Of a stretch of DNA of 32,297 bases, positions 15,313 through 24,102 are shown piece after piece. The stretch lies in contig DGSY01000063.1 of assembly GCA_002394125.1 (NCBI GenBank), positions 13,738-46,034 of the forward strand, written 5' to 3'. The translations under genes and the position numbers were made by a program. The stretch's first letter is position 1. Every line of letters begins with the position of its first letter. The notes below the pieces were generated by a model. The model saw only the letters and a list, made by a program, of their open reading frames with translations, searched no databases and was not told the DNA's origin. The DNA comes from Ruminococcus sp. UBA4350. Lineage in GTDB: Bacteria > Bacillota > Clostridia > Oscillospirales > Ruminococcaceae.

Positions 15313-16749
15313 ATGATGAAATTCTGGTTTGTTACCGGCTCACAGTTTCTTTACGGTGAGGACACGATCCGTCAGGTCGAGGCGGATTCAAAGGAGATCG
15401 TTGCCGGATTAAAGCTGCCGTTTCCGGTCGAGTATAAGCTGACCGCAAAAACGAATGCGGAGATTACGCAAATTGTCCGTGAAGCGAACTACGATGACGA
15501 ATGCGCCGGCATTATCACATTCTGCCATACATTCTCGCCGTCGAAAATGTGGATCAACGGCCTTGCAATGCTGCAAAAGCCGTGGCTGCATTTCCATACG
15601 CAGTATAATGAAACCATTCCGAATGAAGCAATCGACATGGATTATATGAATCTGCATCAGTCTGCGCACGGCGACCGTGAGCATGGCTTCATCGGCGCCA
15701 GAATGCGGATGCCGCGGACAGTTGTTGCGGGATACTGGAAGGATCCGGCGGTGCAGGCACAGATCGCAGACTGGCAGCGTGCCGCAGTCGGCGCACTGTT
15801 TAGCAAGAGTCTGAAGGTTGTACGCTTCGGCGACAATATGCGTGAGGTCGCAGTCACCGAGGGCGATAAGGTTGAAACACAGATCGTCATGGGCTGGCAG
15901 GTCAACACATGGGCCGTCGGCGATCTGGTCAAGGAAATGGACAAGGTGACCGAGGCGGAGATTGACACGCTCGTCAAGGAATACGAATCGCTTTACACGA
16001 TCGCAACGGACGATATGGATTCCGTTCGCTATCAGGCACGCGAGGAGATCGCGATCGAGCGTATCCTCGTCCGCGAAGGCGCAAAAGCGTTCTCCAATAC
16101 ATTCCAGGATCTGTACGGCATGAAGCAGCTCCCCGGTCTGGCGTCGCAGCATCTGATGTCCAAGGGCTACGGCTTCGGTGCCGAGGGCGACTGGAAGACC
16201 GCCGCCATGACCGCGATCATCAAAGCGATGTATCCGGACGGCCAGACCTCGTTCATGGAGGATTACACCTACGATTACAAGCATGAGCTGATTCTCGGCT
16301 CCCATATGCTGGAGGTCTGCCCGTCGATCGCAGCAGACCGCCCGCGCATTGAAGTCCACAAGCTCGGCATCGGCGGCAAGGAACCGCCTGCCCGACTGGT
16401 ATTCGAGGGCAGAGCCGGCACGGCAAAGGCACTCTCGCTGATCGACGCAGGCGGACGCCTTCGCCTGATCGCGCAGGATGTCACCTGTGAAAAGCCGTTC
16501 CAGACCATGCCGAATCTGCCGGTTGCAAGAACCATGTGGAGGCCGCAGCCCTCGTTCCTTGAAGGACTCAAGTGCTGGATCATTGCCGGCGGCGCACATC
16601 ATACTGTGCTTTCCTACAATATCACGGACGATGTTGTCCGCGATTTCGCCCGCATCATGGGCATTGAGCTGGTCTGCATCAATGCGGACACCACCGCGGT
16701 ATCGCTGGAGCGTGATCTGATGCTCGGCGATATCATCTACGGACGGTAA
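15313..16749 (+). CDS. araA: L-arabinose isomerase
   Basis: This 478-residue enzyme converts L-arabinose to L-ribulose with a bound Mn2+. The start FWFVTGSQFLYGEDTIRQVE is diagnostic. The four active-site residues of the E. coli enzyme are all matched: Glu291 (GFGAEGDWKT), Glu316 (FMEDYTY), His331 (GSHMLEVCPSI) and His430 (GGAHHTVLSY). Two in-frame ATGs (15313 and 15316) follow AGGAGG, so the start is uncertain by one codon. It begins 13 bases after the kinase stop and is followed by a terminator. It is the last gene of the operon; araD (ribulose-phosphate epimerase) is not adjacent. Confidence 0.96.
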   Translation: MMKFWFVTGSQFLYGEDTIRQVEADSKEIVAGLKLPFPVEYKLTAKTNAEITQIVREANYDDECAGIITFCHTFSPSKMWINGLAMLQKPWLHFHTQYNETIPNEAIDMDYMNLHQSAHGDREHGFIGARMRMPRTVVAGYWKDPAVQAQIADWQRAAVGALFSKSLKVVRFGDNMREVAVTEGDKVETQIVMGWQVNTWAVGDLVKEMDKVTEAEIDTLVKEYESLYTIATDDMDSVRYQAREEIAIERILVREGAKAFSNTFQDLYGMKQLPGLASQHLMSKGYGFGAEGDWKTAAMTAIIKAMYPDGQTSFMEDYTYDYKHELILGSHMLEVCPSIAADRPRIEVHKLGIGGKEPPARLVFEGRAGTAKALSLIDAGGRLRLIAQDVTCEKPFQTMPNLPVARTMWRPQPSFLEGLKCWIIAGGAHHTVLSYNITDDVVRDFARIMGIELVCINADTTAVSLERDLMLGDIIYGR

Positions 16750-16807
16750 GCATTCCGTCTGCGTTACTTTGCGCAACCCCTCCTTTTTATTTGCTTATAT
16801 GATGTTA

Positions 16808-16842
16808 AGAGCCCTGCGTAAAACGCAAGGCTCTCTTTTTTA
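16808..16842 (+). terminator. Rho-independent terminator of the arabinose operon
   Basis: The AGAGCC...GGCTCT stem (16808-16834), extended by TGCG/CGCA across one mismatch, is followed by a T run at 16836-16841. It lies about 60 bases after the araA stop. Confidence 0.85.
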
Positions 16843-16849
16843 TCGGGCG

Positions 16850-17095
16850 GGCAGTGCCTGCCGGCAGTGCCGGAGCCGGATTCTAAAGTTCTCCGGAAGC
16901 GAACGGGAGCAGAATAGGGTGAAAGCCAGACCGTAAAATAGGCGCGGCCAGCGCCGTAACAGCGACGTATCTGATACGCTCTGCGAAACGGCGCCGGAGG
17001 GAAACGGCACCGGGCACTGCCCGGCGTAACAGCGACGTAATTGATACGCTCCGCGAAACCATGCCGTAGGGAAATGGCTGTCGGCACTGCCGACA
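16850..17095. repeat. Tandem palindromic intergenic repeats (GGCA-S-TGCC family)
   Basis: The gap between the convergent araA and GH16 genes holds two 70-bp direct repeats (16956-17025 and 17026-17095, about 77% identical). Each begins GTAACAGCGACGTA and ends in a perfect 7-bp palindrome: CCGGGCA-C-TGCCCGG at 17010-17024 and GTCGGCA-C-TGCCGAC at 17080-17094. The stems differ at three pairs but stay fully paired. Two more palindromes of the same core lie at 16850-16858 and 16861-16873, and a GGCGC..GCGCC hairpin precedes the first unit. The organisation resembles REP/BIME-type elements. I see no gene here. Confidence 0.75.
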
Positions 17096-17112
17096 CAGAC
17101 CGGTTCTTGATA

Positions 17113-18603
17113 CTAAGTCCATTTGACATTGCTGAGCGTGACGGTATGTTCTCCGAGCTTTGATGCGCCGCCGATATCGCCGAGCAGGAATTTGATATCG
17201 AGCGTCATATCCGACGGCACTGTTACATTGAATCTGAAATGCTTCGGTACTGTCCCGATCTCAATGGTCTGATCGAGATAGCGTTTATATTCGGAATCCT
17301 CGGCAGTAACGGTGATTTGCCGGCTGACAGAGGAAACCGCATCAAACATCAGGGTATGCGTTTCTCCTGCTTTCACGCTCTGACCGGAAATCAACTCCAT
17401 GAGACCGTAAGGGTAAGAGCCGGTGCTGCGAATCTGACAGATCGTTTTATTGCCGATATCTCTGACACTCGCATCACAGCCTTTAAAATATGAATCCATG
17501 AGGGCTGATTTAAGGACAGTCGGCTTGAATCCGTCAGCCATATCGTAGACGCGCACATAGTCGATCTCAAAATGCTTTTCGCCGTCTGCGAACGTCGCAG
17601 GATCAGCGTATTTTCCGTCAACACCGTCAAAATTTCCGCCGACTGCGAGGTTCAGGATCAGATAAAAATTCTGGTCGAACGGGGCAGGGGCGTCGCGGTC
17701 AACGGAATACCAATCCGTCTGCGTGCTGTAAAGCTCATCATCGACATACCAGCGGATCTCACCGCGCTGCCATTCGATCGCATAGGTATGCCAGCCGTAG
17801 AGCGTTGTATTGTCTGTGTATGTATATTCCTCCGTGAGTGAACGGTTATTCGGCCATGCATCGCCGAAATGAATGCTGCCGGAAACCTTGTAGGGATCGC
17901 TGCCTCTGGCCTCCATGATGTCGATCTCGCCGGACGCTGCCCATGCGCCGTAAGCGCTGTCTTCCGGCAGCATCCAGATCGCAGGCCAGAGGGATTTTCC
18001 GAGATCGCACCGCGCCCGCACCTCTACACGTCCGCCGCAGAACGAGAACTTGTCCTTTGTCGTGAGACGCGCCGAGGTATAGGAATAACTACCCTGCACA
18101 GGATCGCTGTATTGCTCCTGCTTTGCGGTGATCGTCAGGATCCCGTCATGCACGGCGGCATTGTTCTGTGTATAATACTGCTGCTCGTCATTGCCCCAGC
18201 CGCCGGTGATATAATTTCCGTAATCATCAAACATCCAGTTTCCGGTATCAAATGACCAGTTTGTCGTGCTGACGGAATCGAGACTGAATTCGTCAGACCA
18301 GATGAGCTTTTTCGTCTGCGGCTGCGGGGATGCGGACGCCTGTTTCATAACTGTCTGCTTCAGCAGGGAGAGATCGGCGGCGTTCATGATCCGGTCGTTA
18401 TTGAGATCCACGCAGACAAGCGGGACTGCATCCGTAAATGAGCCCTGTAATAATCCAATCTGCAAAAGTCTGGCATCGAATTCGTCGATCGCACCGTTCC
18501 GGCTGACATCGCCGGTTTTATAGGCCGCTGCTTCGGCGGTGGAAATGTTCAGGATACTTGCAGCGAATGCTGCTGAAATCAGGCGCAGAAACCATCGTTT
18601 CAT
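17113..18603 (-). CDS. Secreted dockerin-GH16 beta-glucanase
   Basis: This 496-residue protein has a signal peptide ending near AEA (about 25). An N-terminal type I dockerin follows, with two calcium-loop repeats (GDVSRNGAIDEFDARLLQ and VDLNNDRIMNAADLSLLKQ). A GH16 catalytic domain occupies about residues 98-355, with the signature GEIDIMEARG: nucleophile Glu226, Asp228, acid/base Glu231. Residues about 360-496 form a beta-rich region that resembles a CBM4/9-type binding module. The likely substrate is a beta-1,3- or mixed-linked glucan such as laminarin or lichenan. Dockerins are more often C-terminal, so the order is less common. AGGAGG lies 5 bases before the ATG. The dockerin implies attachment to a cellulosome scaffoldin, none of which is in the window. 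Confidence 0.92.
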   Translation of the reverse strand: MKRWFLRLISAAFAASILNISTAEAAAYKTGDVSRNGAIDEFDARLLQIGLLQGSFTDAVPLVCVDLNNDRIMNAADLSLLKQTVMKQASASPQPQTKKLIWSDEFSLDSVSTTNWSFDTGNWMFDDYGNYITGGWGNDEQQYYTQNNAAVHDGILTITAKQEQYSDPVQGSYSYTSARLTTKDKFSFCGGRVEVRARCDLGKSLWPAIWMLPEDSAYGAWAASGEIDIMEARGSDPYKVSGSIHFGDAWPNNRSLTEEYTYTDNTTLYGWHTYAIEWQRGEIRWYVDDELYSTQTDWYSVDRDAPAPFDQNFYLILNLAVGGNFDGVDGKYADPATFADGEKHFEIDYVRVYDMADGFKPTVLKSALMDSYFKGCDASVRDIGNKTICQIRSTGSYPYGLMELISGQSVKAGETHTLMFDAVSSVSRQITVTAEDSEYKRYLDQTIEIGTVPKHFRFNVTVPSDMTLDIKFLLGDIGGASKLGEHTVTLSNVKWT

Positions 18604-18649
18604 AGAAACCTCCTGTCAGGGACATCCCGTCCCCAGCACTGATGTGTAT

Positions 18650-18678
18650 ATTATATCATATTTTTTCGTAAAGTGCAA
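18650..18678 (-). promoter_or_regulatory. Sigma-A promoter of the GH16 gene
   Basis: TTGCAC (18673-18678) and TATAAT (18650-18655) on the minus strand are separated by 17 bases. The roughly 40-base leader contains a small GGGAC..GTCCC hairpin before the ribosome site. The stretch 18679-18960 shows nothing further. Confidence 0.7.
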
Positions 18679-18962
18679 TAGATATTATGAAGATTGTTAG
18701 CGATATTTTGCATATTTTTCGCCTGTATGCGTGCTTTCCGGCCTTCTGGATACAGACAGATCTGCGTATTTCATGCGCATTTTGACTGCTCAATTTTTGC
18801 GAATATCAAACAAGTTGTCATATCCTTATCCGGATATATGACAATATTGCGCATGAGAACTTGCTGCTGACAAATGCGGAAGACGGCCGGATTTGATATG
18901 TTTCCTGTTGAAAACCTGCTTCAGCGTGTGAATTGTGATATAAAATAACAGTTTCAGTGTAT

Positions 18963-19018
18963 GATTGTACTATACGGAGCCTATACATTATGCTATAATT
19001 ATAGTTGTACGGACAAAT
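18963..19018 (+). promoter_or_regulatory. GH127 promoter with AraR-like operator
   Basis: TATAAT (18994-18999) is preceded by TGC, giving an extended -10; the -35 is poor. A 16-bp AraR-like palindrome AGTTGTACGGACAAAT at 19003-19018 (6 of 8 positions symmetric) covers the expected start of transcription. A half-site GATTGTAC lies at 18963-18970, 40 bases (about four helical turns) upstream. This fits repression by AraR in the absence of arabinose. Confidence 0.6.
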
Positions 19019-19019
19019 A

Positions 19020-19198
19020 TGCTTTTGTCTATTTCGCAGCAGGGAGGTGAACCGAAACAGGCTGAAAGGAGAACGCCTGAACCGATCAGCAAACACAGGG
19101 GATTCATTGCCGCAGAAATACAGCGCGGCAGATACAAGCGCACCGGATGACGGTGCAGATTCGCAGGGAAACCTGCAAGGGTTTACAGGGGGATAGAA
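19020..19198 (+). promoter_or_regulatory. Long structured mRNA leader of the GH127 gene
   Basis: About 190 bases separate the predicted start of transcription from the ATG. Four hairpins can be drawn: 19058-19079 (CAGGC/GCCTG), 19108-19130 (TGCCGC/GCGGCA), 19140-19156 (GCACCG/CGGTGC) and 19163-19176 (GCAGG-GAAA-CCTGC, a GNRA tetraloop). The last ends 10 bases before the GGGGG ribosome site. I do not recognise a known riboswitch class. A short open frame in this stretch has no ribosome site of note. Confidence 0.4.
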
Positions 19199-22100
19199 AT
19201 GAAACAATCTATACTGAAAAGAACAGCAGCCGCGGCCGCTGCCTGCGCACTCGCCCTCAGCGCCGGCGTCCGCCTGCCGGAAACCGTTCAGACTGCAAAA
19301 GCAGCTGACATGAAGATCGAGGATTTCAGTCTCAGTGATCTCACGATGACGGATCCTTACTGCACAAATGCATTCTCGAAGGAGATCAGCTATCTGCTTT
19401 CCTTCGATACGAACCGTCTGCTCTGCGGCTTCCGCGAGAATGCCAAGATGAATACTTTCGGCGCAAAGCGCTACGGCGGCTGGGAGAATACGCTCATCGC
19501 CGGCCATACGATCGGCCATTACCTTTCGGCTTGCGCGATGGCCTATCAGAATCCGAATCTGACCGGTGAACAGCGTCAGAAGCTCTCCGGTATTCTGGAT
19601 GCGCTGCTCTCCGGAATGCAGGAATGCCAGAGAAATTCCAAGGGCAAGCCCGGTTTCCTCTGGGCGGGTCAGATGAAGGATCAGAACAATGTCGAGATCC
19701 AGTTTGACCTCGTGCAGCAGGGCAAGACCAATATCATCAATGAATCGTGGGTGCCGTGGTACACGATGCACAAGCTCATTCAGGGTCTTGTGGATGTCTA
19801 TAATCTCACCGGCAAGGAGACCGCGAAGGATATCGCCTCCGGCCTCGGTGACTGGACATACAACCGCTGCACATCATGGAACCAGCAGACGCATAATACC
19901 GTTCTGTCGATCGAATACGGCGGCATGAACGACTGTCTCTATCAGCTCTACGCGATCACCGGCAAGGACAATCACGCAGTCGCCGCGCATTATTTCGATG
20001 AGACGAATCTGCATGAGGCGGTGCTCAAGGGCGGCGCAAATGTGCTGAACGGCAAGCACGCCAATACGACGATTCCGAAATTCATCGGCGCACTCAAGCG
20101 CTATCAGATCATGGACGGCAAAACTGTCAACGGCGAGCGCATTGACGCTTCGCGCTATTTGCAGTATGCAGAGGCCTTCTGGGATATGGTCGTGACGCAT
20201 CACACCTACATCACAGGCGGCAACTCCGAGTGGGAGCATTTCGGCATGGACGATATCCTTGACAAGGAGCGTACAAACTGCAACTGCGAGACCTGCAACT
20301 CCTACAATATGCTGAAGCTCTCCCGCGAGCTTTACAAGATCACCGGCGACAAGAAGTACATGGATTTCTATGAGGGCACATATTACAATTCGATCCTGTC
20401 CTCGCAGAATCCGGAGACCGGTATGACGACCTATTTCCAGCCGATGGCGACCGGTTATTTCAAGTGCTATTCCACAGAGTACGACAAATTCTGGTGCTGC
20501 ACCGGCAGCGGCATGGAGAGCTTCTCCAAGCTCGGCGATACGCTGTATATGCACGACGGCGACGCGATCTATGTCAATATGTATCAGAGCTCCGAGATCA
20601 GCTGGGCGGATAAGGGCATCACGCTGACACAGGAAAGCTCGATCCCCGCATCGGATACCGCAGTCTTTACGGTCTCCGGCAGCGGCTCGACGGATCTGCG
20701 CCTGCGCATTCCGGACTGGGCAGCGGGCAATATGAGCGTTTCCGTGAACGGCTCCGCATACAGCTACAAGACCGTGGACGGCTATGCCGCAGTGGACGGA
20801 CTCAGCGGCGGCGATACCGTTTCGGTCAGAATTCCGATGGAAGTCAAGGCATACAATCTGCCCGACAACAAGGCAGTTTACGGCTTCAAATACGGCCCGA
20901 TCGTCCTGAGCGCAGAGCTTGGCAGAGCGAATATGGAGACCGGCTCCACGGGTATGTGGGTCACGATCCCGAAGGACAAGGTCGTCAATTCCGAGACGAT
21001 TACCCTGAGCAAGCAGGGACAGTCGCTGACCTCGTTCATGACTGAGATTAACGATCATCTCGTGAAGGATGCAGATTCCCTGCGTTTCACGCTCAATGAT
21101 ACCAATACCAAGCTGACCTTTACGCCGCATTATCAGCAGTATCAGCAGCGCTACGGCATCTACTGGAAGTTCGTCACAAACGGCACGGTCATTGAGGAGA
21201 TTCCGCCGCGTGCGAAGATCACCACGACCGATACCGTTCAGCCGGGCTACGGTCAGTATGAGAACGACGAACAGCACAACATGATCGAGTTCAATACCGT
21301 CAGCGTGACGGATGATTCCACCTATCGCTATGCAAAGGCTGACGGCTATTTCACCTATCAGATGGCAGTCGATCCGGATGCACAGTTCTCGATGGTCAGC
21401 CTGCGCTTCCGCCATGCCGACAACGGCAAGACGATCCGCGTCCGTGTCGGCGACACGATCCTCATGGCAGAGACACTGCATCACAGCGGCACGGCATCTG
21501 TTTATGAAGTGAAGCTCCCGATCCCGGCGGATGTCATGGAGCGCTGCGTGCATACCATTCATGCGGACGGACAGGATGTTCCGGTTCTGGATATCGCATT
21601 CTCCTCGGATGACGGCAAGGAATCCGCAAAGATCTGCGATTTCATCTATATGCAGGCCGTGAAGCCGTATTATTCGATCGACGACAGCATTGCGTATTTC
21701 GTGGACTGCGGCGATCAGGATGTGACCACCGCGACCGGCTCCGACAAATTCGGTACATTCAACTCTGTGACCGAGCAGCTTTACGGCGCGGATCCCGTCA
21801 CCGGAAAGCAGTGGGGACTGATCGACGATCCGACCGACAAGTATAACGGTGCCTCCAAGAGCGGCGGCATCTATACCGCAAATACATGGCCGAATGAAGC
21901 GGCGATCGCGGACGGCGCGGCGAAGAATGTCAGCTTCCGCTATACGAAGAATCAGTATGAGAACAACATTGACCGGCATCTGGATTACGGGTTCGAGCTG
22001 CCGGACGGCGAATATACCGTTGAGATGAGCTTCCGCGATCCGTGGGGCTGCTCGAAGAATCCGAGCGTCTATGCGAATTACGGAAAGGACGACGAACAGC

Positions 22101-22438
22101 TGATCGCATCGAACTGCGCGACTGACGGCTCCGCTGTCAAGGGCAAGGTCACCGTCAAGGGCGGCGAGCTGACGCTGAATTTCCGCTCGCAGGATAAGGC
22201 GATCAATGTCGATTATATCATCATTCGTCCGGACGGCGGGCAGGCATACAGCACACGCGGTATGCGCGGCGATGTCAATCTGGATGGCAAGGTCGATGCG
22301 GATGACGCAGCTGCTCTGGTGAATGCGCTTCTGACGAAGAAGACGCTCACATGGGAGCAGGGCTATGCAGCGGATGTCCGGACGGATCTCCGGCTTGATT
22401 CCTCCGATCTGAGCGGTCTCAAGCGCCTCGCAAAATAA
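19199..22438 (+). CDS. Secreted GH127/GH146-type beta-L-arabinofuranosidase with C-terminal dockerin
   Basis: This 1079-residue protein has a signal peptide (about residues 1-35, ending KAA). The N-terminal half is a six-hairpin (alpha/alpha)6-barrel of the GH127/DUF1680 kind (NTFGAKRYGGWENTLIAGHTIGHYLSACAMAY; HHTYITGGNSEWEHFG). The zinc-thiolate active site is intact: Glu364 and Cys366 (in NCNCETCNSYN) and Cys433-Cys434 (WCCTGSG), matching Glu338, Cys340, Cys417 and Cys418 of the Bifidobacterium enzyme. Beta-sandwich regions follow, including a malectin-like stretch near residues 835-1015 (YFVDCGDQDV .. VDYIIIRPDGG). A type I dockerin ends the protein (GDVNLDGKVDADDAAALVNALL .. VRTDLRLDSSDLSGLKRL). 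It would remove beta-linked L-arabinofuranose outside the cell. The AraR-like operator upstream fits this role. Confidence 0.92.
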   Translation: MKQSILKRTAAAAAACALALSAGVRLPETVQTAKAADMKIEDFSLSDLTMTDPYCTNAFSKEISYLLSFDTNRLLCGFRENAKMNTFGAKRYGGWENTLIAGHTIGHYLSACAMAYQNPNLTGEQRQKLSGILDALLSGMQECQRNSKGKPGFLWAGQMKDQNNVEIQFDLVQQGKTNIINESWVPWYTMHKLIQGLVDVYNLTGKETAKDIASGLGDWTYNRCTSWNQQTHNTVLSIEYGGMNDCLYQLYAITGKDNHAVAAHYFDETNLHEAVLKGGANVLNGKHANTTIPKFIGALKRYQIMDGKTVNGERIDASRYLQYAEAFWDMVVTHHTYITGGNSEWEHFGMDDILDKERTNCNCETCNSYNMLKLSRELYKITGDKKYMDFYEGTYYNSILSSQNPETGMTTYFQPMATGYFKCYSTEYDKFWCCTGSGMESFSKLGDTLYMHDGDAIYVNMYQSSEISWADKGITLTQESSIPASDTAVFTVSGSGSTDLRLRIPDWAAGNMSVSVNGSAYSYKTVDGYAAVDGLSGGDTVSVRIPMEVKAYNLPDNKAVYGFKYGPIVLSAELGRANMETGSTGMWVTIPKDKVVNSETITLSKQGQSLTSFMTEINDHLVKDADSLRFTLNDTNTKLTFTPHYQQYQQRYGIYWKFVTNGTVIEEIPPRAKITTTDTVQPGYGQYENDEQHNMIEFNTVSVTDDSTYRYAKADGYFTYQMAVDPDAQFSMVSLRFRHADNGKTIRVRVGDTILMAETLHHSGTASVYEVKLPIPADVMERCVHTIHADGQDVPVLDIAFSSDDGKESAKICDFIYMQAVKPYYSIDDSIAYFVDCGDQDVTTATGSDKFGTFNSVTEQLYGADPVTGKQWGLIDDPTDKYNGASKSGGIYTANTWPNEAAIADGAAKNVSFRYTKNQYENNIDRHLDYGFELPDGEYTVEMSFRDPWGCSKNPSVYANYGKDDEQLIASNCATDGSAVKGKVTVKGGELTLNFRSQDKAINVDYIIIRPDGGQAYSTRGMRGDVNLDGKVDADDAAALVNALLTKKTLTWEQGYAADVRTDLRLDSSDLSGLKRLAK

Positions 22439-22450
22439 CAGCATCATACA

Positions 22451-22490
22451 GAAACCGTCCGGTGTGTGCCGGACGGTTTCTTTCTGTTTT
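22451..22490 (+). terminator. Rho-independent terminator of the GH127 gene
   Basis: A perfect 12-bp stem (22451-22462 with 22469-22480) with a TGTGTG loop is followed by the T-rich TTTCTGTTTT. The minus-strand side lacks a T run, so a role for the convergent HEAT-repeat gene is uncertain. Confidence 0.85.
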
Positions 22491-22536
22491 GATCGGTCAT
22501 GCGCTTCGGGAGGAGCCTGATATCTGCGCATTCTAT

Positions 22537-24102
22537 TCACCGTCTGCGCTGCTGGATACAAATATGATTGTTGAGCTCAAACGGAATCGCGTTTTTTTCT
22601 CTGGCGTAAGCAAGCGCAGAGCTGATCTCCTGCGATAATTCTTCGGTCACATATCCTTTCTCGCGCGTTCTTTTCCAGATCATATAATACAGATCGCTTC
22701 TCAGCTTCGGATAATCGCAGGTAAAGCGAAGCAAATAGGGTATCGCCGGCCAGATTCCGTCTTTCGTGAGCAGCATCGCAATGCGGTATTGCAGTATGGG
22801 ATCTGCTGTGCTTTGCATCACCGGCAGCAGATCGGAAGCTTCCAGACATTTCTGCGACAGCGCCAGATGGTATGCAGCTTTGGCCGGCTTTGCATCTTTG
22901 CTCTGCATATTTTTCAGAAGGAGCGCTTTTCCGTCCTCTGCACCGAGCTTCACCAGCGCATACATTGCTTCACAGGGATGCGATTCCAGATACGGACGAA
23001 TGCGCGGAATATCCTCTGCCGTGCCGAAATCGCCGAGCGCCGGCAGTGCATCCGGCAGATGATCTCGGCAGAATTGCAGACAGTCTGTGCCCGCGCTGCG
23101 CAGCTGATTTTTTGCAAAAATGCGGATCCGGCGGGAAGGGGAGAGCAGCAGTTTTTCAAAGCCGTCCCAGATTCCTTCGTGCTTCAAGCGGTAGTCATAT
23201 GCGACCAGCCGGACGTGCTCATAACTGTCCTGCATGAATAATTCCAGCGCCTTTGCAGGAACCGATCCGCCTGACATTTGCATATAGATTCGTTCGAGCA
23301 TACAGCGCAGCTCGCCGCTGCATTCCTCCTGATAAAAATGCAGGATCAGGCCGCGGTACTGCGGCTCCGGATGCAGCGCGAACAGCTTGTAGCAGAACCG
23401 GACATTGTCTTTTGCATTCCATCTGCGGCGGGGATCTGCTTCCAGATACTGCATGAGAAAGAGATCCAGCTTTTCCATAGAGAACTCCGGTTCCCGATAT
23501 GCGCGTTCACTTCTGCGCAGCTTCTCAATGCAGTGCATAGATGCAAGCAGGTCATCGGCGGTGTGCGGCTGCTGCATCTGCAAACCGAGCGTTCGCAGGG
23601 CAGTCCGGCGGATTTCCGGCACCCAGTCATTCAGCCGCATCAGCGTATATCCGACCGTTTGGAGCATTTTCTTTCCGGTAAATTGCTCGACACATTTTTC
23701 ACGCACATACCCGTTCGGATGTGCAGAGCCAAAAACCAGAATCGGCCGTAAAATGTCGTAGTGACTGTGTTCGGGGATCGCAGCCTGCCAATCCGCGACA
23801 GCATCCGCATTGCCGGTTTCCGCGGATGCAAGCTGCATCAGCTTCTCTGCAAAAAAGGGCAGCTTCGGCCAGAGCAAACTATTCGCCTGTTCAGAGACAT
23901 AGCTGATCTGTTCCGGCGTCGGATCATAAAAGAGCGCTGAAAAGAGCATCGGAAAGCAGTAATTCTGACGCAGCTTTCGATTGTTGTAGCTGCGCGGTGC
24001 ATACATATAAGCGTAGACATTTCTGTCATCGTTGATTTTCATTTCAGCCTGATAGCATGCAATGATACGCGCTGCGCGATTTGTTTTCTCTGTCGGCATC
24101 AT
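22537..24102 (-). CDS. HEAT-repeat protein of unknown function
   Basis: This 521-residue protein, apparently cytoplasmic, has no signal peptide or membrane segment. The middle and C-terminal parts consist of paired amphipathic helices of HEAT/armadillo type (for example RLNDWVPEIRRTALRTLGLQ, SYEHVRLVAYDYRLKHEGIWDGFEKLLLSPSRRIRIFAKNQL, HPCEAMYALVKLGAEDGKALLLKNMQ, DPILQYRIAMLLTKDGIWPAIPYLLRF). The N-terminal 120 residues are less regular. Such solenoids usually serve as protein-binding scaffolds. Two adjacent ATGs follow AAAGGAG, so the start is uncertain by one codon. It has its own promoter and stands as a single gene. It has no evident link to the sugar genes. Confidence 0.75.
   Translation of the reverse strand: MMPTEKTNRAARIIACYQAEMKINDDRNVYAYMYAPRSYNNRKLRQNYCFPMLFSALFYDPTPEQISYVSEQANSLLWPKLPFFAEKLMQLASAETGNADAVADWQAAIPEHSHYDILRPILVFGSAHPNGYVREKCVEQFTGKKMLQTVGYTLMRLNDWVPEIRRTALRTLGLQMQQPHTADDLLASMHCIEKLRRSERAYREPEFSMEKLDLFLMQYLEADPRRRWNAKDNVRFCYKLFALHPEPQYRGLILHFYQEECSGELRCMLERIYMQMSGGSVPAKALELFMQDSYEHVRLVAYDYRLKHEGIWDGFEKLLLSPSRRIRIFAKNQLRSAGTDCLQFCRDHLPDALPALGDFGTAEDIPRIRPYLESHPCEAMYALVKLGAEDGKALLLKNMQSKDAKPAKAAYHLALSQKCLEASDLLPVMQSTADPILQYRIAMLLTKDGIWPAIPYLLRFTCDYPKLRSDLYYMIWKRTREKGYVTEELSQEISSALAYAREKNAIPFELNNHICIQQRRR

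Noticed and set aside
16850..17095. CRISPR array
   Set aside because: The two 70-bp units are adjacent, imperfect and have no unique spacers; no cas genes are nearby.
16764..17129. Minus-strand open frame across the palindromic repeats
   Set aside because: It runs through the araA terminator and the tandem repeats, has no ribosome site, and its peptide is just the repeat translated.
19020..19198. Known riboswitch such as cyclic di-GMP class I or II
   Set aside because: The conserved cores of these classes are not present; only generic hairpins and one GNRA loop are seen.
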